From the NCBI GenBank assembly GCA_024508675.1, contig JANINQ010000021.1, positions 620,001-684,000 on the forward strand: a stretch of 64,000 nt of DNA. The letters run 5' to 3'. The notes under the pieces are model-generated. The model had not been told where the DNA came from. It saw only the letters and a list, made by a program, of their open reading frames with translations, and did no database searches. Origin of the DNA: Afipia sp. GTDB taxonomy: Bacteria; Pseudomonadota; Alphaproteobacteria; Rhizobiales; Xanthobacteraceae. The stretch's first letter is position 1. Every line of letters starts with the position of its first letter. The position numbers and the translations under genes are program-made. Of this stretch, positions 1 to 8,183 are shown piece after piece.

Positions 1-528
1 AACTTCGTTCAGCGCATCCATATCGATAGGATGGCCAAAGATATGAACCGGCAGGAGCGCAGACATCCGGGCGCCGGTCAACCGATTGCGGCAGACACCA
101 TCGCTGACGACAGCAATATCCGCCAAGTACCGGCCAAGTGCATCGGGATCGACACCGAGCGTATCACATGAACTCTCAATGAAATGCGGTCTGGCTCCGC
201 AATAAACTATGGGGTTGACCGTTCCGATAAACGTCAAGGCTGGAACAAGTACCTCGCTGCCAGCCTCTACACCTACCGCCAGCAAAGCCGCATGCAGCGC
301 GGCCGTTCCATTCACCACAGCAATGGCATGCCGGGCACCGGTATACTCAGCCAGTTGTTGTTCAAAGCGATCAACAAAGCGCCCGACGGATGAAACCCAG
401 CCCGTCTCGATGCACTCGCTAAGATATTTGATCTCGTGCCCGGCGAAAACCGGCTCGTGCAGCGCAGCCGGCGCAGGCCCTGCAACATGCCGAACGGCCG
501 CAACGATCTGATCAGCAAGGTTAGTCAT
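1..528 (-). CDS. legC: LegC-like DegT/DnrJ/EryC1 aminotransferase, C-terminus cut by window edge
   Basis: PLP-dependent nucleotide-sugar aminotransferase, expected to aminate a 4-keto sugar nucleotide in nonulosonic (legionaminic-type) acid synthesis. The minus-strand frame opens at ATG 528 and is still open at position 1, giving 176 N-terminal residues. Visible family motifs are GWVSSVG near the N-terminus, VNGTAALHAAL (cofactor phosphate region) and VPALTFIGTVNPI. The catalytic lysine lies beyond the edge. It starts 9 bp after the legB stop, so the two are one transcription unit. The LegC assignment depends on the LegB neighbour; another DegT-family sugar aminotransferase is possible. Confidence 0.85.
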   Translation of the reverse strand, partial: MTNLADQIVAAVRHVAGPAPAALHEPVFAGHEIKYLSECIETGWVSSVGRFVDRFEQQLAEYTGARHAIAVVNGTAALHAALLAVGVEAGSEVLVPALTFIGTVNPIVYCGARPHFIESSCDTLGVDPDALGRYLADIAVVSDGVCRNRLTGARMSALLPVHIFGHPIDMDALNEV

Positions 529-537
529 TCGAGTCGA

Positions 538-1539
538 TCAAATATTGTAAGTGTCGGCTTTATAGCGACGCTGGTTCGCTGGATTCAAAAACCACTCGAT
601 CGTGGCTTGCATACCGCTGCGTAGTCCTTGAGCACCCGAATTTCGCGGCTGCCAGTCAAGCAGCCGCTGGGCCTTTTCATTACTGGCCAGCAGGCGGAAC
701 ACCTCGCTGGTTTCCGGACGAATTCGAACCTCATCGCGGCCAATATTGATTTTGACGTTCATCAGTTCGGCAATGAGCTGCGCCGTCTCTCCGATACTGA
801 TCTCGAAACCTGTTCCCAGATTGACGACCTCGCCAAGGCATCGATCCGATCGCAACGCCGCAACGAAACCCGCAGCCGTGTCGCCAACAAAATTGAAATC
901 ACGCGTGGGACGCAGATCACCCAGTTCGACGCGCTCCCTGCCCGCGGCAAGCTGCGTGATGATGGTTGGGATCACCGCGCGCGCGGATTGGCGCGGTCCG
1001 AAAGTATTGAACGGGCGAACGATTGTTACCGGCGTCTCAAACGAGCGATAAAACGAAATCGCGAGTTGGTCGGCACTGATCTTAGTCGCAGAATAGGGTG
1101 ATTGAGCCTGAAGCGGATGCTCTTCGTCGATCGGAACGTAGCGCGCCGTTCCGTAAACTTCGCTCGTCGAGGTGTGAATGACGCGTCCGATGTCCAGTTC
1201 GCGCGCCGCCTGAAGAACATTCAATGTCCCGTTGATGTTCGTCTCTACATAGGCGGCAGGCGAATGATAGGAAAATGGGATTGCGATGAGAGCTGCGAGA
1301 TGCAAGACCGCATCGCATCCCGTCATGGCGGCCTTAATCCCAAAAGGATCGCGAACATCGCCCGCGACCACCTCGAACTTGCCTTCGACATCGGCAGCGC
1401 ATTCATCAAGCCAGCCCCATGAATTGAAGGAGTTGTATTGAACGAAGGCACGAACGTCGTAACCCTCACGAACTAGAAGCTCAGTGAGATGCGACCCGAT
1501 GAACCCATCGGCTCCGGTAACAAGGATGCGAGGAGACAT
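538..1539 (-). CDS. legB: LegB-like NAD-dependent nucleotide-sugar 4,6-dehydratase
   Basis: Extended short-chain dehydrogenase of 333 residues, predicted to convert a GlcNAc nucleotide to its 4-keto-6-deoxy form, the entry step to legionaminic acid. The NAD motif is TGADGFIGSH near the N-terminus, followed by the TSTSEVYGTA segment and the SPYSATK motif that supplies the catalytic Tyr and Lys. RPFNTFGPRQSARAVIPT and the RDFNFVGD segment are typical of this subfamily. The start is ATG 1539 with a purine-rich site (AAGAAAGAG) just upstream. It is followed after 9 bp by legC and preceded by a predicted operator-promoter at 1711-1740. UDP- or GDP-linked substrate cannot be told from sequence. Confidence 0.88.
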   Translation of the reverse strand: MSPRILVTGADGFIGSHLTELLVREGYDVRAFVQYNSFNSWGWLDECAADVEGKFEVVAGDVRDPFGIKAAMTGCDAVLHLAALIAIPFSYHSPAAYVETNINGTLNVLQAARELDIGRVIHTSTSEVYGTARYVPIDEEHPLQAQSPYSATKISADQLAISFYRSFETPVTIVRPFNTFGPRQSARAVIPTIITQLAAGRERVELGDLRPTRDFNFVGDTAAGFVAALRSDRCLGEVVNLGTGFEISIGETAQLIAELMNVKINIGRDEVRIRPETSEVFRLLASNEKAQRLLDWQPRNSGAQGLRSGMQATIEWFLNPANQRRYKADTYNI

Positions 1540-1710
1540 TGCTCTTTCTTACTGAGAGGCCGGGACCTCAAGATAGCGAGATCCCCCACGGCTACCGCAG
1601 CCCGGGTGAATCACCCAGACCGAAAGATGGGCGGCGGTGCTCTATACAGAAAATACTCTGCACTCCGGCGCTAGCTCATGCGCCTTGGCAACCTAACCCA
1701 TTGAAAACAA

Positions 1711-1740
1711 ATAATAGTCTCATGTTCACGAAATGAACAA
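1711..1740 (-). promoter_or_regulatory. Predicted promoter with palindromic operator for legB-legC
   Basis: On the minus strand, TTGTTC (1740-1735) and TATTAT (1716-1711) are separated by 18 bp and fit a -35/-10 pair. The spacer overlaps a palindrome, TGTTCA-CGAAA-TGAACA, at 1723-1739. Near-identical palindromes occur at the same place in the predicted promoters at 5118-5146 and 11163-11190. The predicted leader to legB is about 165 nt. The stretch 1540-1842 holds nothing else that I can recognise. The likely binding protein is the winged-helix regulator at 10480-11139, by inference. Confidence 0.6.
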
Positions 1741-1842
1741 TGCCTTTTAGCAGACAGTTGGGCTGCCGCCAAGGCCGGGATCGGCAAAACCTGACGCCAG
1801 TCCAACCTGGTTAACAATCCTCAGGGGCAGATCCGCCGCGCA

Positions 1843-2841
1843 TTATCGATTGTGGGTGCTTGCCGGTTTCCAGCGCCAATCGAAATTCGCGTCCATGCGG
1901 GTCACAAACCCGCGTTTAAAAAATCCGATATTGTATTGTTTCGTGTCAATCGCCCCGAGCTGGTGAATCGGCCCAAGCTCCATATCCTTCATTCCACGCA
2001 GATGTGCTCGTTCCATCCCGTGCCAGATCATATAGTGCGCAAGGGGATCTTCGCTGTCCCGATCGTAAACCCCTGTCATGTAAAGTGACGTCACGGTCCC
2101 ATCGACAAAGAGCACCGCAGCGGTGAGCTTGCCAGCGATCTCCGCCATGATGACTTCGCCACGGCCCACGCGGACAGTCTCCGCCATCGCATTCCACGAT
2201 TCGATGGGCCTGGTCACCCTTCCCGCCACATGGGCGTGAAAGCGGCGAAACCTGTCAAACGCCTCGTGCGAAAAATTCCCCGCATTGATGTAACCAACCG
2301 AAAAGTTCTTTCGACCCCAGTTGATCAATTGCTGAAAACTCTTGCGCAGGGATTTTTTCCAGACGGCTGGTCCGGCATCAATATCAACCATGCCGATCAA
2401 GGTAACATCAGCTTTCGCGCCGCGGGACAGTGAGGATTCTCCAACCGGCGAGAGCTGTGGTGCTGCCGGCTCGCTCACGACGACTTCGCGCACCTTGGCA
2501 GCCGCTGCAATCTCATCAATGTGAGCAAAGGCCTGCTTGACCGAGGCCTTGTGAACCGCCGTCTCCAGACCAGGCTCAGCAAAAATCCGCGCAGGAATAC
2601 CGTGCATTCCAAGAACACCGTCGATCACGGAACACAGCACAACCAGCCGTGGTTCGTTTTGCCATTCGACGGCGAACGAGTAATTCCGATGATTATCGCC
2701 ATGAACGGCTGGATAGTAAGAGCGCCCAAAAACACCAGCCTGGGGATGCGCTTCAATGGCTGCAAAGCGCGGATCATCCAGAACGGACGAAAACGCCGCG
2801 GCATCCTGATCAACTGCGACAATCCTGAAATTTCTATCCAT
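1843..2841 (-). CDS. GNAT / FemAB-like acyltransferase
   Basis: Protein of 332 residues whose C-terminal half resembles the GNAT acetyltransferase fold used by FemAB-like proteins. Features are a segment with FSVGYINAGNFSHEAFDRF, the AGKLTAAVLFVDGTVTSLYM strand pair, and a terminal ELGPIHQLGAIDTKQYNIGF region typical of this group. The N-terminal half has no clear family. It begins 2 bp after the cytidylyltransferase stop and is the last gene of the aminotransferase-cytidylyltransferase-acyltransferase operon. Context suggests that it acylates an amino group on the nonulosonic acid or a linked sugar, but the substrate is unknown. Confidence 0.7.
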   Translation of the reverse strand: MDRNFRIVAVDQDAAAFSSVLDDPRFAAIEAHPQAGVFGRSYYPAVHGDNHRNYSFAVEWQNEPRLVVLCSVIDGVLGMHGIPARIFAEPGLETAVHKASVKQAFAHIDEIAAAAKVREVVVSEPAAPQLSPVGESSLSRGAKADVTLIGMVDIDAGPAVWKKSLRKSFQQLINWGRKNFSVGYINAGNFSHEAFDRFRRFHAHVAGRVTRPIESWNAMAETVRVGRGEVIMAEIAGKLTAAVLFVDGTVTSLYMTGVYDRDSEDPLAHYMIWHGMERAHLRGMKDMELGPIHQLGAIDTKQYNIGFFKRGFVTRMDANFDWRWKPASTHNR

Positions 2842-2843
2842 CG

Positions 2844-3563
2844 CTAGTGCCGACCCAAGGCATCGGCCATCTTCAGTTTCTCGAACAGAAATTCGACGAT
2901 CGACAAATCAAACGGACTGTCGATCTCGCGCGATCGCTCCGCAGGCATCTCGAACAAACGCGTGTCGTCGTAGAAGACCGAAGGGTCCGCAACAAGCCGA
3001 TCGCGATTCCACACATAAATCGAAGCATTCATGTCGTAACAAACCGGAACGTCCTGCCTGCGAAAAACGGGACGCGCCGGGGTTTTCGAAACGCGTACCG
3101 TGCCGTCATCCTGCAACTCAACGAGATCGAAGTATGGTGAGCGGTAAGCCGTGTTTCCCGTGATTACACTGCTTGATCCGGTACTTTCGAGAAGAGCAAC
3201 AGCACCGGCAATGTCCACGGGCAACCGCAACGGCGCGGTTGCATCCAGATCGACCAGGATGTCATAGCGCTCGTTGATCTCCCGCTCGGTTTCCAGAAGC
3301 GCGTGGAGAATTGCAGGAACTTTCGGTGCCTCGTCGGTCGCCATGTCGATTGGCCTGTTGACGACGCCATTGGCGCCCGCCTGCAATGCTGCTGACCGGA
3401 TATCCTCAGAGTCGCTGGAGACGACGATGCGATCGAACAATCCTGTCGCCCTTGCCTGCAGGATGCTCCATGCGATCAGCGGCCGGCCTCCCAGCAGCTT
3501 CAAGTTTTTGTTGGGAACGCCTTTTGAGCCGCCCCGCGCGCAGATGGTCGCCAATCGCTTCAT
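2844..3563 (-). CDS. CMP-nonulosonic acid cytidylyltransferase (NeuA/LegF family)
   Basis: Predicted to activate a sialic-acid-like nine-carbon sugar with CTP to its CMP form. The start is placed at ATG 3563 so that the protein opens with MKRLATICARGGSKGVPNKN, the nucleotide-binding motif of the family; a longer frame upstream would add a non-conserved arginine-rich leader. It has 239 residues, normal for this family. The DILVDLDATAPLR segment matches the LQPTSPLR-type loop, and there is a C-terminal EIDSPFDLSIVE segment typical of the family. It lies 14 bp after the class III aminotransferase and 2 bp before the acyltransferase. It probably serves the LegB/LegC pathway, since both transcription units share an operator. 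Confidence 0.87.
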   Translation of the reverse strand: MKRLATICARGGSKGVPNKNLKLLGGRPLIAWSILQARATGLFDRIVVSSDSEDIRSAALQAGANGVVNRPIDMATDEAPKVPAILHALLETEREINERYDILVDLDATAPLRLPVDIAGAVALLESTGSSSVITGNTAYRSPYFDLVELQDDGTVRVSKTPARPVFRRQDVPVCYDMNASIYVWNRDRLVADPSVFYDDTRLFEMPAERSREIDSPFDLSIVEFLFEKLKMADALGRH

Positions 3564-3577
3564 GGTATCTTGATGAC

Positions 3578-4984
3578 CTAGCTGCCGGTGGCCTGACTGG
3601 CGATTTCGTGTTCGCAGGGGTTCTCGGCGCATACGCGATCGCAACTTACATATTTGCGAAATACCGGCCGTATCGGATCGCCGACGAGATGCTGATCCAG
3701 CCCGTGTTCCAGCGCGTGCGCATAAACCGCGAAAGCCTGGTCGAACGCCTCAACAATCGTATCGACGTCGGACTCGGTGTGCGAGAAGCACGGCAGAAAC
3801 ACACCCTGAAACAGCACGCCCCGCCCGATCATCTCCTGCAGCAGCAGGGTGCGGAACGCCAGCGAGACCTGCCCGTCAGCGTCCTTGCAATTGAAGAAAA
3901 TCCGCCATGGTGCCGGATGCAATTCGACAGCGCGGCCAATTTTATGTTTTTCGATTGCGCGGCGCACTCCTTCACCAACGCGAGCGACAATGCGCCGATG
4001 ATGACCCAGCACATCCTTGGTGCTGTATTCGCGAATAACAGCACGCGCGGCCGCAAGCGAATGAGCCTCACCGCCGTGCGTGGATGAGAGGAGAAACACG
4101 CGAGGCCGGGACGTCTGCTTGATTCCGCCGAGATCCATAATCTCCGCCCTACCCGTCAACGCACAGAACGAGAATCCATTGCCGCTTGCCTTGCCCCATG
4201 TCGCCAGATCCGGCGACAGTCCAAGCTGGACGTATGACCCGGGTAATCCGGCGCGAAAGCCGGTGATCATCTCATCGACGATGAAAACTGCACCACCACG
4301 CTTGGCAATCACTTCAATTGCGCGAACCGCGTCTGGCGAGAACGGTATCATCTCCTCCGGTTCGGTAATCACGCAAGCGATCTGTCCGGGATATTTTGCG
4401 AACAGCTCAGACAGGGTGTCCGGATCAGTCGAGTCGTAGGTGAGCGAGAAGCGCCGCACACCGTCCGGAATGCCCGAATGAATCGACGTGGAGCCAATGA
4501 ACCAGTCGTCGAAGCTGAAGAAGGGATGGTTCTTCGGAAAAGCCACCAGTTCGCGGCCAGTATAGGCGCGAGCCAACTTAACAGCGGCGGTCGTGACGTT
4601 GGACCCGTTTTTCGCAAACTTGATCCGGTTCATACCCGGGGTCAGCGCGAGAAATTCCTCCGCAAGGTCAAGCTCGAGAGCCGCAGGACGCTGAAAACCG
4701 GCACCTAATTCGAGTTGCTCGCGCACCGCGCTCAGAACCGGTTCATAGGCATGACCGAGACTGACCGCCCCGAGGCCGAGCGTGCAATCGATGTATTCGT
4801 TATCATCGACGTCCCAGACGCGAGCCCCTTTGCCTCGGGCAATTGCCGCAGGAGCTAGTGCCGGAAATTGATCATCGCCTCGTGAATAAGTGTGTGCGCC
4901 GCCGACGATCACCTGGTGCACGCGTTCGCGGTACCGGTCGGACAACGCAAAATTTGTGACCGTACGAGGCGGCAGGTTACTCAT
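3578..4984 (-). CDS. Class III PLP-dependent aminotransferase (glutamate-1-semialdehyde aminomutase-like)
   Basis: Aminotransferase of 468 residues. The start at ATG 4984 (MSNLPPRTV) has GGGAAA upstream and avoids a non-conserved leader. Family features are GKGARVWDVDDNEYIDC, the KFAKNGSNVTTAAVKLARA cofactor region, ACVITEP, VFIVDEMITGFR and the ATWGKASGNGF segment with the PLP lysine. The C-terminus has GVFLPCFSHTESDVD, like glutamate-1-semialdehyde aminomutases. In this surface-sugar context a role in haem synthesis is unlikely; homologues occur in polysaccharide and flagellin-glycosylation loci. First gene of the operon with the cytidylyltransferase and acyltransferase. Substrate unknown. 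Its predicted promoter lies at 5118-5146. Confidence 0.82.
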   Translation of the reverse strand: MSNLPPRTVTNFALSDRYRERVHQVIVGGAHTYSRGDDQFPALAPAAIARGKGARVWDVDDNEYIDCTLGLGAVSLGHAYEPVLSAVREQLELGAGFQRPAALELDLAEEFLALTPGMNRIKFAKNGSNVTTAAVKLARAYTGRELVAFPKNHPFFSFDDWFIGSTSIHSGIPDGVRRFSLTYDSTDPDTLSELFAKYPGQIACVITEPEEMIPFSPDAVRAIEVIAKRGGAVFIVDEMITGFRAGLPGSYVQLGLSPDLATWGKASGNGFSFCALTGRAEIMDLGGIKQTSRPRVFLLSSTHGGEAHSLAAARAVIREYSTKDVLGHHRRIVARVGEGVRRAIEKHKIGRAVELHPAPWRIFFNCKDADGQVSLAFRTLLLQEMIGRGVLFQGVFLPCFSHTESDVDTIVEAFDQAFAVYAHALEHGLDQHLVGDPIRPVFRKYVSCDRVCAENPCEHEIASQATGS

Positions 4985-5117
4985 GACCGTTTCCCAGAGT
5001 GGTCGCGAAGCGCACAGACGGCTAGAGCCTATCCCGGCATAGCGCAAGCAAACTCGTCCGGCCGCAGGGCCGTTCGCAAATCTGCGAGCGAAGACGACCG
5101 TAACAACAACTACTTAC

Positions 5118-5146
5118 CCATATCGTGTTCACGCCATGAACGTCAA
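5118..5146 (-). promoter_or_regulatory. Predicted promoter with palindromic operator for the aminotransferase operon
   Basis: On the minus strand the -35 is TTGACG (5146-5141), followed after 17 bp by ATATGG (5123-5118). The spacer contains the palindrome TGTTCA-CGCCA-TGAACG at 5126-5142. Apart from four differences in the middle, the stretch from TATCG to TCAAG is the same as that at 11166-11191 in front of the winged-helix regulator gene. The operator lies about 140 bp upstream of the aminotransferase start, in the gap after the flavoprotein gene, and both neighbours are on the minus strand. Confidence 0.65.
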
Positions 5147-5177
5147 GAACAATCCCGCCGCCCGAAAGAATTTGCCC

Positions 5178-6497
5178 TCAGATGGCCGATTCATCAGCAA
5201 TAGCCTGGTAAACCTGCTTGAACACCGAGGGAACGATGCGGTTGATATTGTCTGCCTCCAACCCGACGTACGGATATGTGATGTTGGTGCTGGGCAGAAG
5301 CCGGGCCTGAAAATCCGCGACCATCTGCCGAGGATCATAGTTGGAGATGAAACCCTTCACTGCTCCGAAATACTTGTAATCGACGGGCTCGGCATTCTCC
5401 GGGATCAAACCCCTTTCCCGAACATACTTCAGACAATCGGCCCGCCAGGCCTCCGCCGTAACATTCATGTCCCCTACCGGATAGGCAAATTCGATCTGAA
5501 GAAGGTCGTTCTTTTTTCCTGCAATCGCTCCCGGAAAGGAAATGCGATTGATCGGGACGTCCTTCTCACCGATCAGAATCTCATGAAACCGAAACGGAAG
5601 TTCGTTCTCAAACGCATAGCTGCCCAGGCACAGCATTTGCGGATGAGCGACAGGAAACTCCATGCCGAGCAGACGGCCCATGATGACGAGCGGCGCGCAC
5701 CAAAAATAGCGAGTGGCCGAGTAAGAGTTGCCGTCAATAACGATGCTCGAGACCCGCTGATCCTTCTGATCCAGAGCGACGTCGAGGGATGCGAATCCCT
5801 TCACCACCTTCACGTTGGAATGATCGATGTGATCGTATATTCCGGCGATGAAAGCACCAAATCCGCCTTCGTTCGGATACATCACCAGATGTTCGCCCTG
5901 ATTACGAACCTTCTGGTGAAACTTGACCCACTCCGGACCATCTACCGCCTTTGGCGAAGTCTGAGGAAAGAACCATGGATAGACCGAGTCCATCAAATCG
6001 GATTCCGGCTTGCCCTTCTTCCTTTGCCAGGCCAGCGACGGATACGACGGCAGGATTTCGTCGAAAGCAACACGCATCAGATAAGATCCATAGATCTTCT
6101 CGATCGCGTCTCGCGTTGGCGGTCCGTTCAAGCTGTCGTGAAATTCCGACGCGCTGATCTTGTCAGCAAGAGCCTTCGGCCATTCTGAAATCGGAGCGTT
6201 ATAAGGCAACGTATGCCCCTGCAAAGCTATGCCTCGCCGCAAGGACAATAAATGAAACTTGTCCTTCAGCATCCGCGCAAAATAACGCGTGGTGAATGGC
6301 GACCGGTTGTAATCGATAGTGTGATATCCGAAATCGAAGGTATCGCCTCTGGCGTTCTGAAAGGAACCGTTGGTGCCGCCCAGGCTTGCTTCCTTTTCCG
6401 CAAGCAAAACGCGATAACCAGCCTGGCTCAAAATCTGGGTAGTAATCAGCCCCGATATTCCGCCACCGATAACGACAGCATCAAACTTCTCATGCAT
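5178..6497 (-). CDS. FAD/NAD(P)-dependent oxidoreductase of the amine-oxidase / UDP-galactopyranose mutase-like superfamily
   Basis: Flavoprotein of 439 residues. It begins MHEKFDAVVIGGGISGLITT, a canonical FAD dinucleotide motif, followed by LLAEKEASLGGTNGSF. The C-terminal part (YVGLEADNINRIVPSVFKQ) fits the second flavin-contacting region. The start at ATG 6497 is preceded by AAAGGGGC. Similar proteins act as mutases, desaturases or protoporphyrinogen-type oxidases, so the reaction is not determined. It is divergent from the methyltransferase at 6571 with a 73 bp gap and lies upstream of the operator at 5118-5146, so it probably has its own promoter. Position suggests a surface-sugar role. 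Confidence 0.75.
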   Translation of the reverse strand: MHEKFDAVVIGGGISGLITTQILSQAGYRVLLAEKEASLGGTNGSFQNARGDTFDFGYHTIDYNRSPFTTRYFARMLKDKFHLLSLRRGIALQGHTLPYNAPISEWPKALADKISASEFHDSLNGPPTRDAIEKIYGSYLMRVAFDEILPSYPSLAWQRKKGKPESDLMDSVYPWFFPQTSPKAVDGPEWVKFHQKVRNQGEHLVMYPNEGGFGAFIAGIYDHIDHSNVKVVKGFASLDVALDQKDQRVSSIVIDGNSYSATRYFWCAPLVIMGRLLGMEFPVAHPQMLCLGSYAFENELPFRFHEILIGEKDVPINRISFPGAIAGKKNDLLQIEFAYPVGDMNVTAEAWRADCLKYVRERGLIPENAEPVDYKYFGAVKGFISNYDPRQMVADFQARLLPSTNITYPYVGLEADNINRIVPSVFKQVYQAIADESAI

Positions 6498-6570
6498 GAC
6501 TTGCCCCTTTACATGAGCTATCTTTGAACGATCGGCCAAGCCCCGTCCAGTCAGGAGCAATACCCCAAAT

Positions 6571-7296
6571 ATGCAAGCCGCGCCCACAGACCATGCCGCT
6601 CAGACATTTCACGACGGAACGTATAGAAAACTGGGTTTTTCCGCGCAGCGCCTTTATCCCAACGAGGAATTGTTGCGCTTCATGGGCAGCTATTACTTTT
6701 CCCTTCCGCTGAACGAGCGAAAGATGCTGAGGTTTCTGGAGGTCGGTTGCGGCTCCGGCGCAAATCTCTGGATGATCGCGCGAGAAGGTTTTGAGGCGCA
6801 TGGCCTCGATCTATCACAAGAAGGTCTCCTGCTGTGCGAACAGGTCCTGGCCCGATGGGGCGTGAACGCAACGCTGAAGCAAGGGAGCATGATCGAAACA
6901 GGGTATCCTGACCGTCACTTCGATGCTGTCGTAGATGTCTTCTCAGGGTACTGTTTTGACGACAAGAATTTCAATACATACCTCGACGAGGTTGCTCGCA
7001 TTCTAAAACCAGCCGGCCGTTTTTTCGCGTATACTCCCTCCAAGAATAACGACAGCTTTCGCGATCCCGGCCCGTCACGGATGATCGATGACAGCACCCT
7101 CGACGGCCTTCACAGACCGACCTCTCCCTTTTTCGGTCAGTATTATCCGTTTCATTTTACAGAGCCGGAAGAATATGAGGCCTTGCTCGTCCGGCGCGGG
7201 TTCTCCGTTTTGCGCAACGAACGGATCGGGCGGACCTATCGCTCGCGTGAAGAATACTTCGAATTCACCAGCATTCACGCGCAACGCGGCGGATAG
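6571..7296 (+). CDS. Class I SAM-dependent methyltransferase
   Basis: Methyltransferase of 241 residues. The SAM motif I is RFLEVGCGSGANLWMIAREG, followed by AHGLDLSQEGL (motif II acidic residue) and DAVVDVFSGYCF. The later FAYTPSKNN and FHFTEPEEYEALLVRRGF segments match the small-molecule methyltransferase fold. It reads away from the flavoprotein gene and is followed after 50 bp by a second methyltransferase on the same strand. It probably methylates a sugar or lipid-linked intermediate in the surface polysaccharide pathway; the acceptor cannot be read from sequence. Confidence 0.82.
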   Translation: MQAAPTDHAAQTFHDGTYRKLGFSAQRLYPNEELLRFMGSYYFSLPLNERKMLRFLEVGCGSGANLWMIAREGFEAHGLDLSQEGLLLCEQVLARWGVNATLKQGSMIETGYPDRHFDAVVDVFSGYCFDDKNFNTYLDEVARILKPAGRFFAYTPSKNNDSFRDPGPSRMIDDSTLDGLHRPTSPFFGQYYPFHFTEPEEYEALLVRRGFSVLRNERIGRTYRSREEYFEFTSIHAQRGG

Positions 7297-7346
7297 CAAA
7301 TTCCGGCTCAAGTGATTCAAGAACGACTCGATAAGAAAGATCCAGC

Positions 7347-8183
7347 GTGTCAAACGAAGCCCTGAAGAAACTGGATAGTCATTTCGCCTTCGGCGAAAAC
7401 TGGGCTTCCTATGCGAAGCTTATTGGAGAGCCACAAATCGAGCAGGCCAAGGAGGGTTTGCTAAAGCTCATCCCAGCCGAAGACTTCAGGGGGCGATCAT
7501 TTCTCGACATCGGCTGCGGATCAGGTCTTCATGCACTGGCTGCCACCCAGCTTGGGGTGGCTCGCGTGGTCGGCGTCGATATCGATCCGAACAGCACAGC
7601 CACTGCAAAGCACGTTCTATCAGAACGGGCTCCGCACACGCCCTGGCAAATCGAGAATGTGAGTGTCTTCGATCTCACGCCAGAGAAGCTTGGAGTCTTC
7701 GACATCGTTTACTCGTGGGGGGTGCTGCATCACACCGGAGACATGTGGCAAGCACTTAATAATGCGGCCGCACTCGTCGCTCCGGGAGGCCTGCTTGCAG
7801 TCGCTTTTTATCGTGAAACCTATCTGGACCCGTTCTGGCAACTCGAAAAACGCCTCTACACAAGCGCACCGCCGGTCATCCAGAGTATCGTCAAGAGCGG
7901 GTATATCGGCGCATTCCGCCTTGCCCGGGCCATGACGCGACAAGGATCGTTTTCGGACTATATTGCGAACTACAAGTCACGGCGCGGCATGGATTTCGAA
8001 CATGATGTCCATGACTGGCTTGGGGGATACCCGTATGAATCGGTACTTGCCCCCGAGGTGGATCGCCGACTGACGGCACTCGGCTTCAAGGCAGAGCGTG
8101 TCTTTGCCCGTCCAAAATCCAGCGGAATATTCGGCTCCGGCTGCGATGAATATGTCTACCGGTCCGAGCGGAGGGCCTCTTAA
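7347..8183 (+). CDS. Class I SAM-dependent methyltransferase
   Basis: Second methyltransferase in the pair, 278 residues, beginning at GTG 7347 with AAGAAAGA just upstream. Motif I is FLDIGCGSGLHALAATQLG, then VVGVDIDPNSTATAK and DIVYSWGVLHHTGDMWQAL, a UbiE/COQ5-like core. The C-terminal extension (residues about 170-278) includes a GMDFEHDVHDWLGGYPYES segment recalling polysaccharide-locus methyltransferases. Its stop codon overlaps that of the convergent ABC exporter: both use the four bases TTAA at 8180-8183. The acceptor is unknown. Confidence 0.82.
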   Translation: MSNEALKKLDSHFAFGENWASYAKLIGEPQIEQAKEGLLKLIPAEDFRGRSFLDIGCGSGLHALAATQLGVARVVGVDIDPNSTATAKHVLSERAPHTPWQIENVSVFDLTPEKLGVFDIVYSWGVLHHTGDMWQALNNAAALVAPGGLLAVAFYRETYLDPFWQLEKRLYTSAPPVIQSIVKSGYIGAFRLARAMTRQGSFSDYIANYKSRRGMDFEHDVHDWLGGYPYESVLAPEVDRRLTALGFKAERVFARPKSSGIFGSGCDEYVYRSERRAS

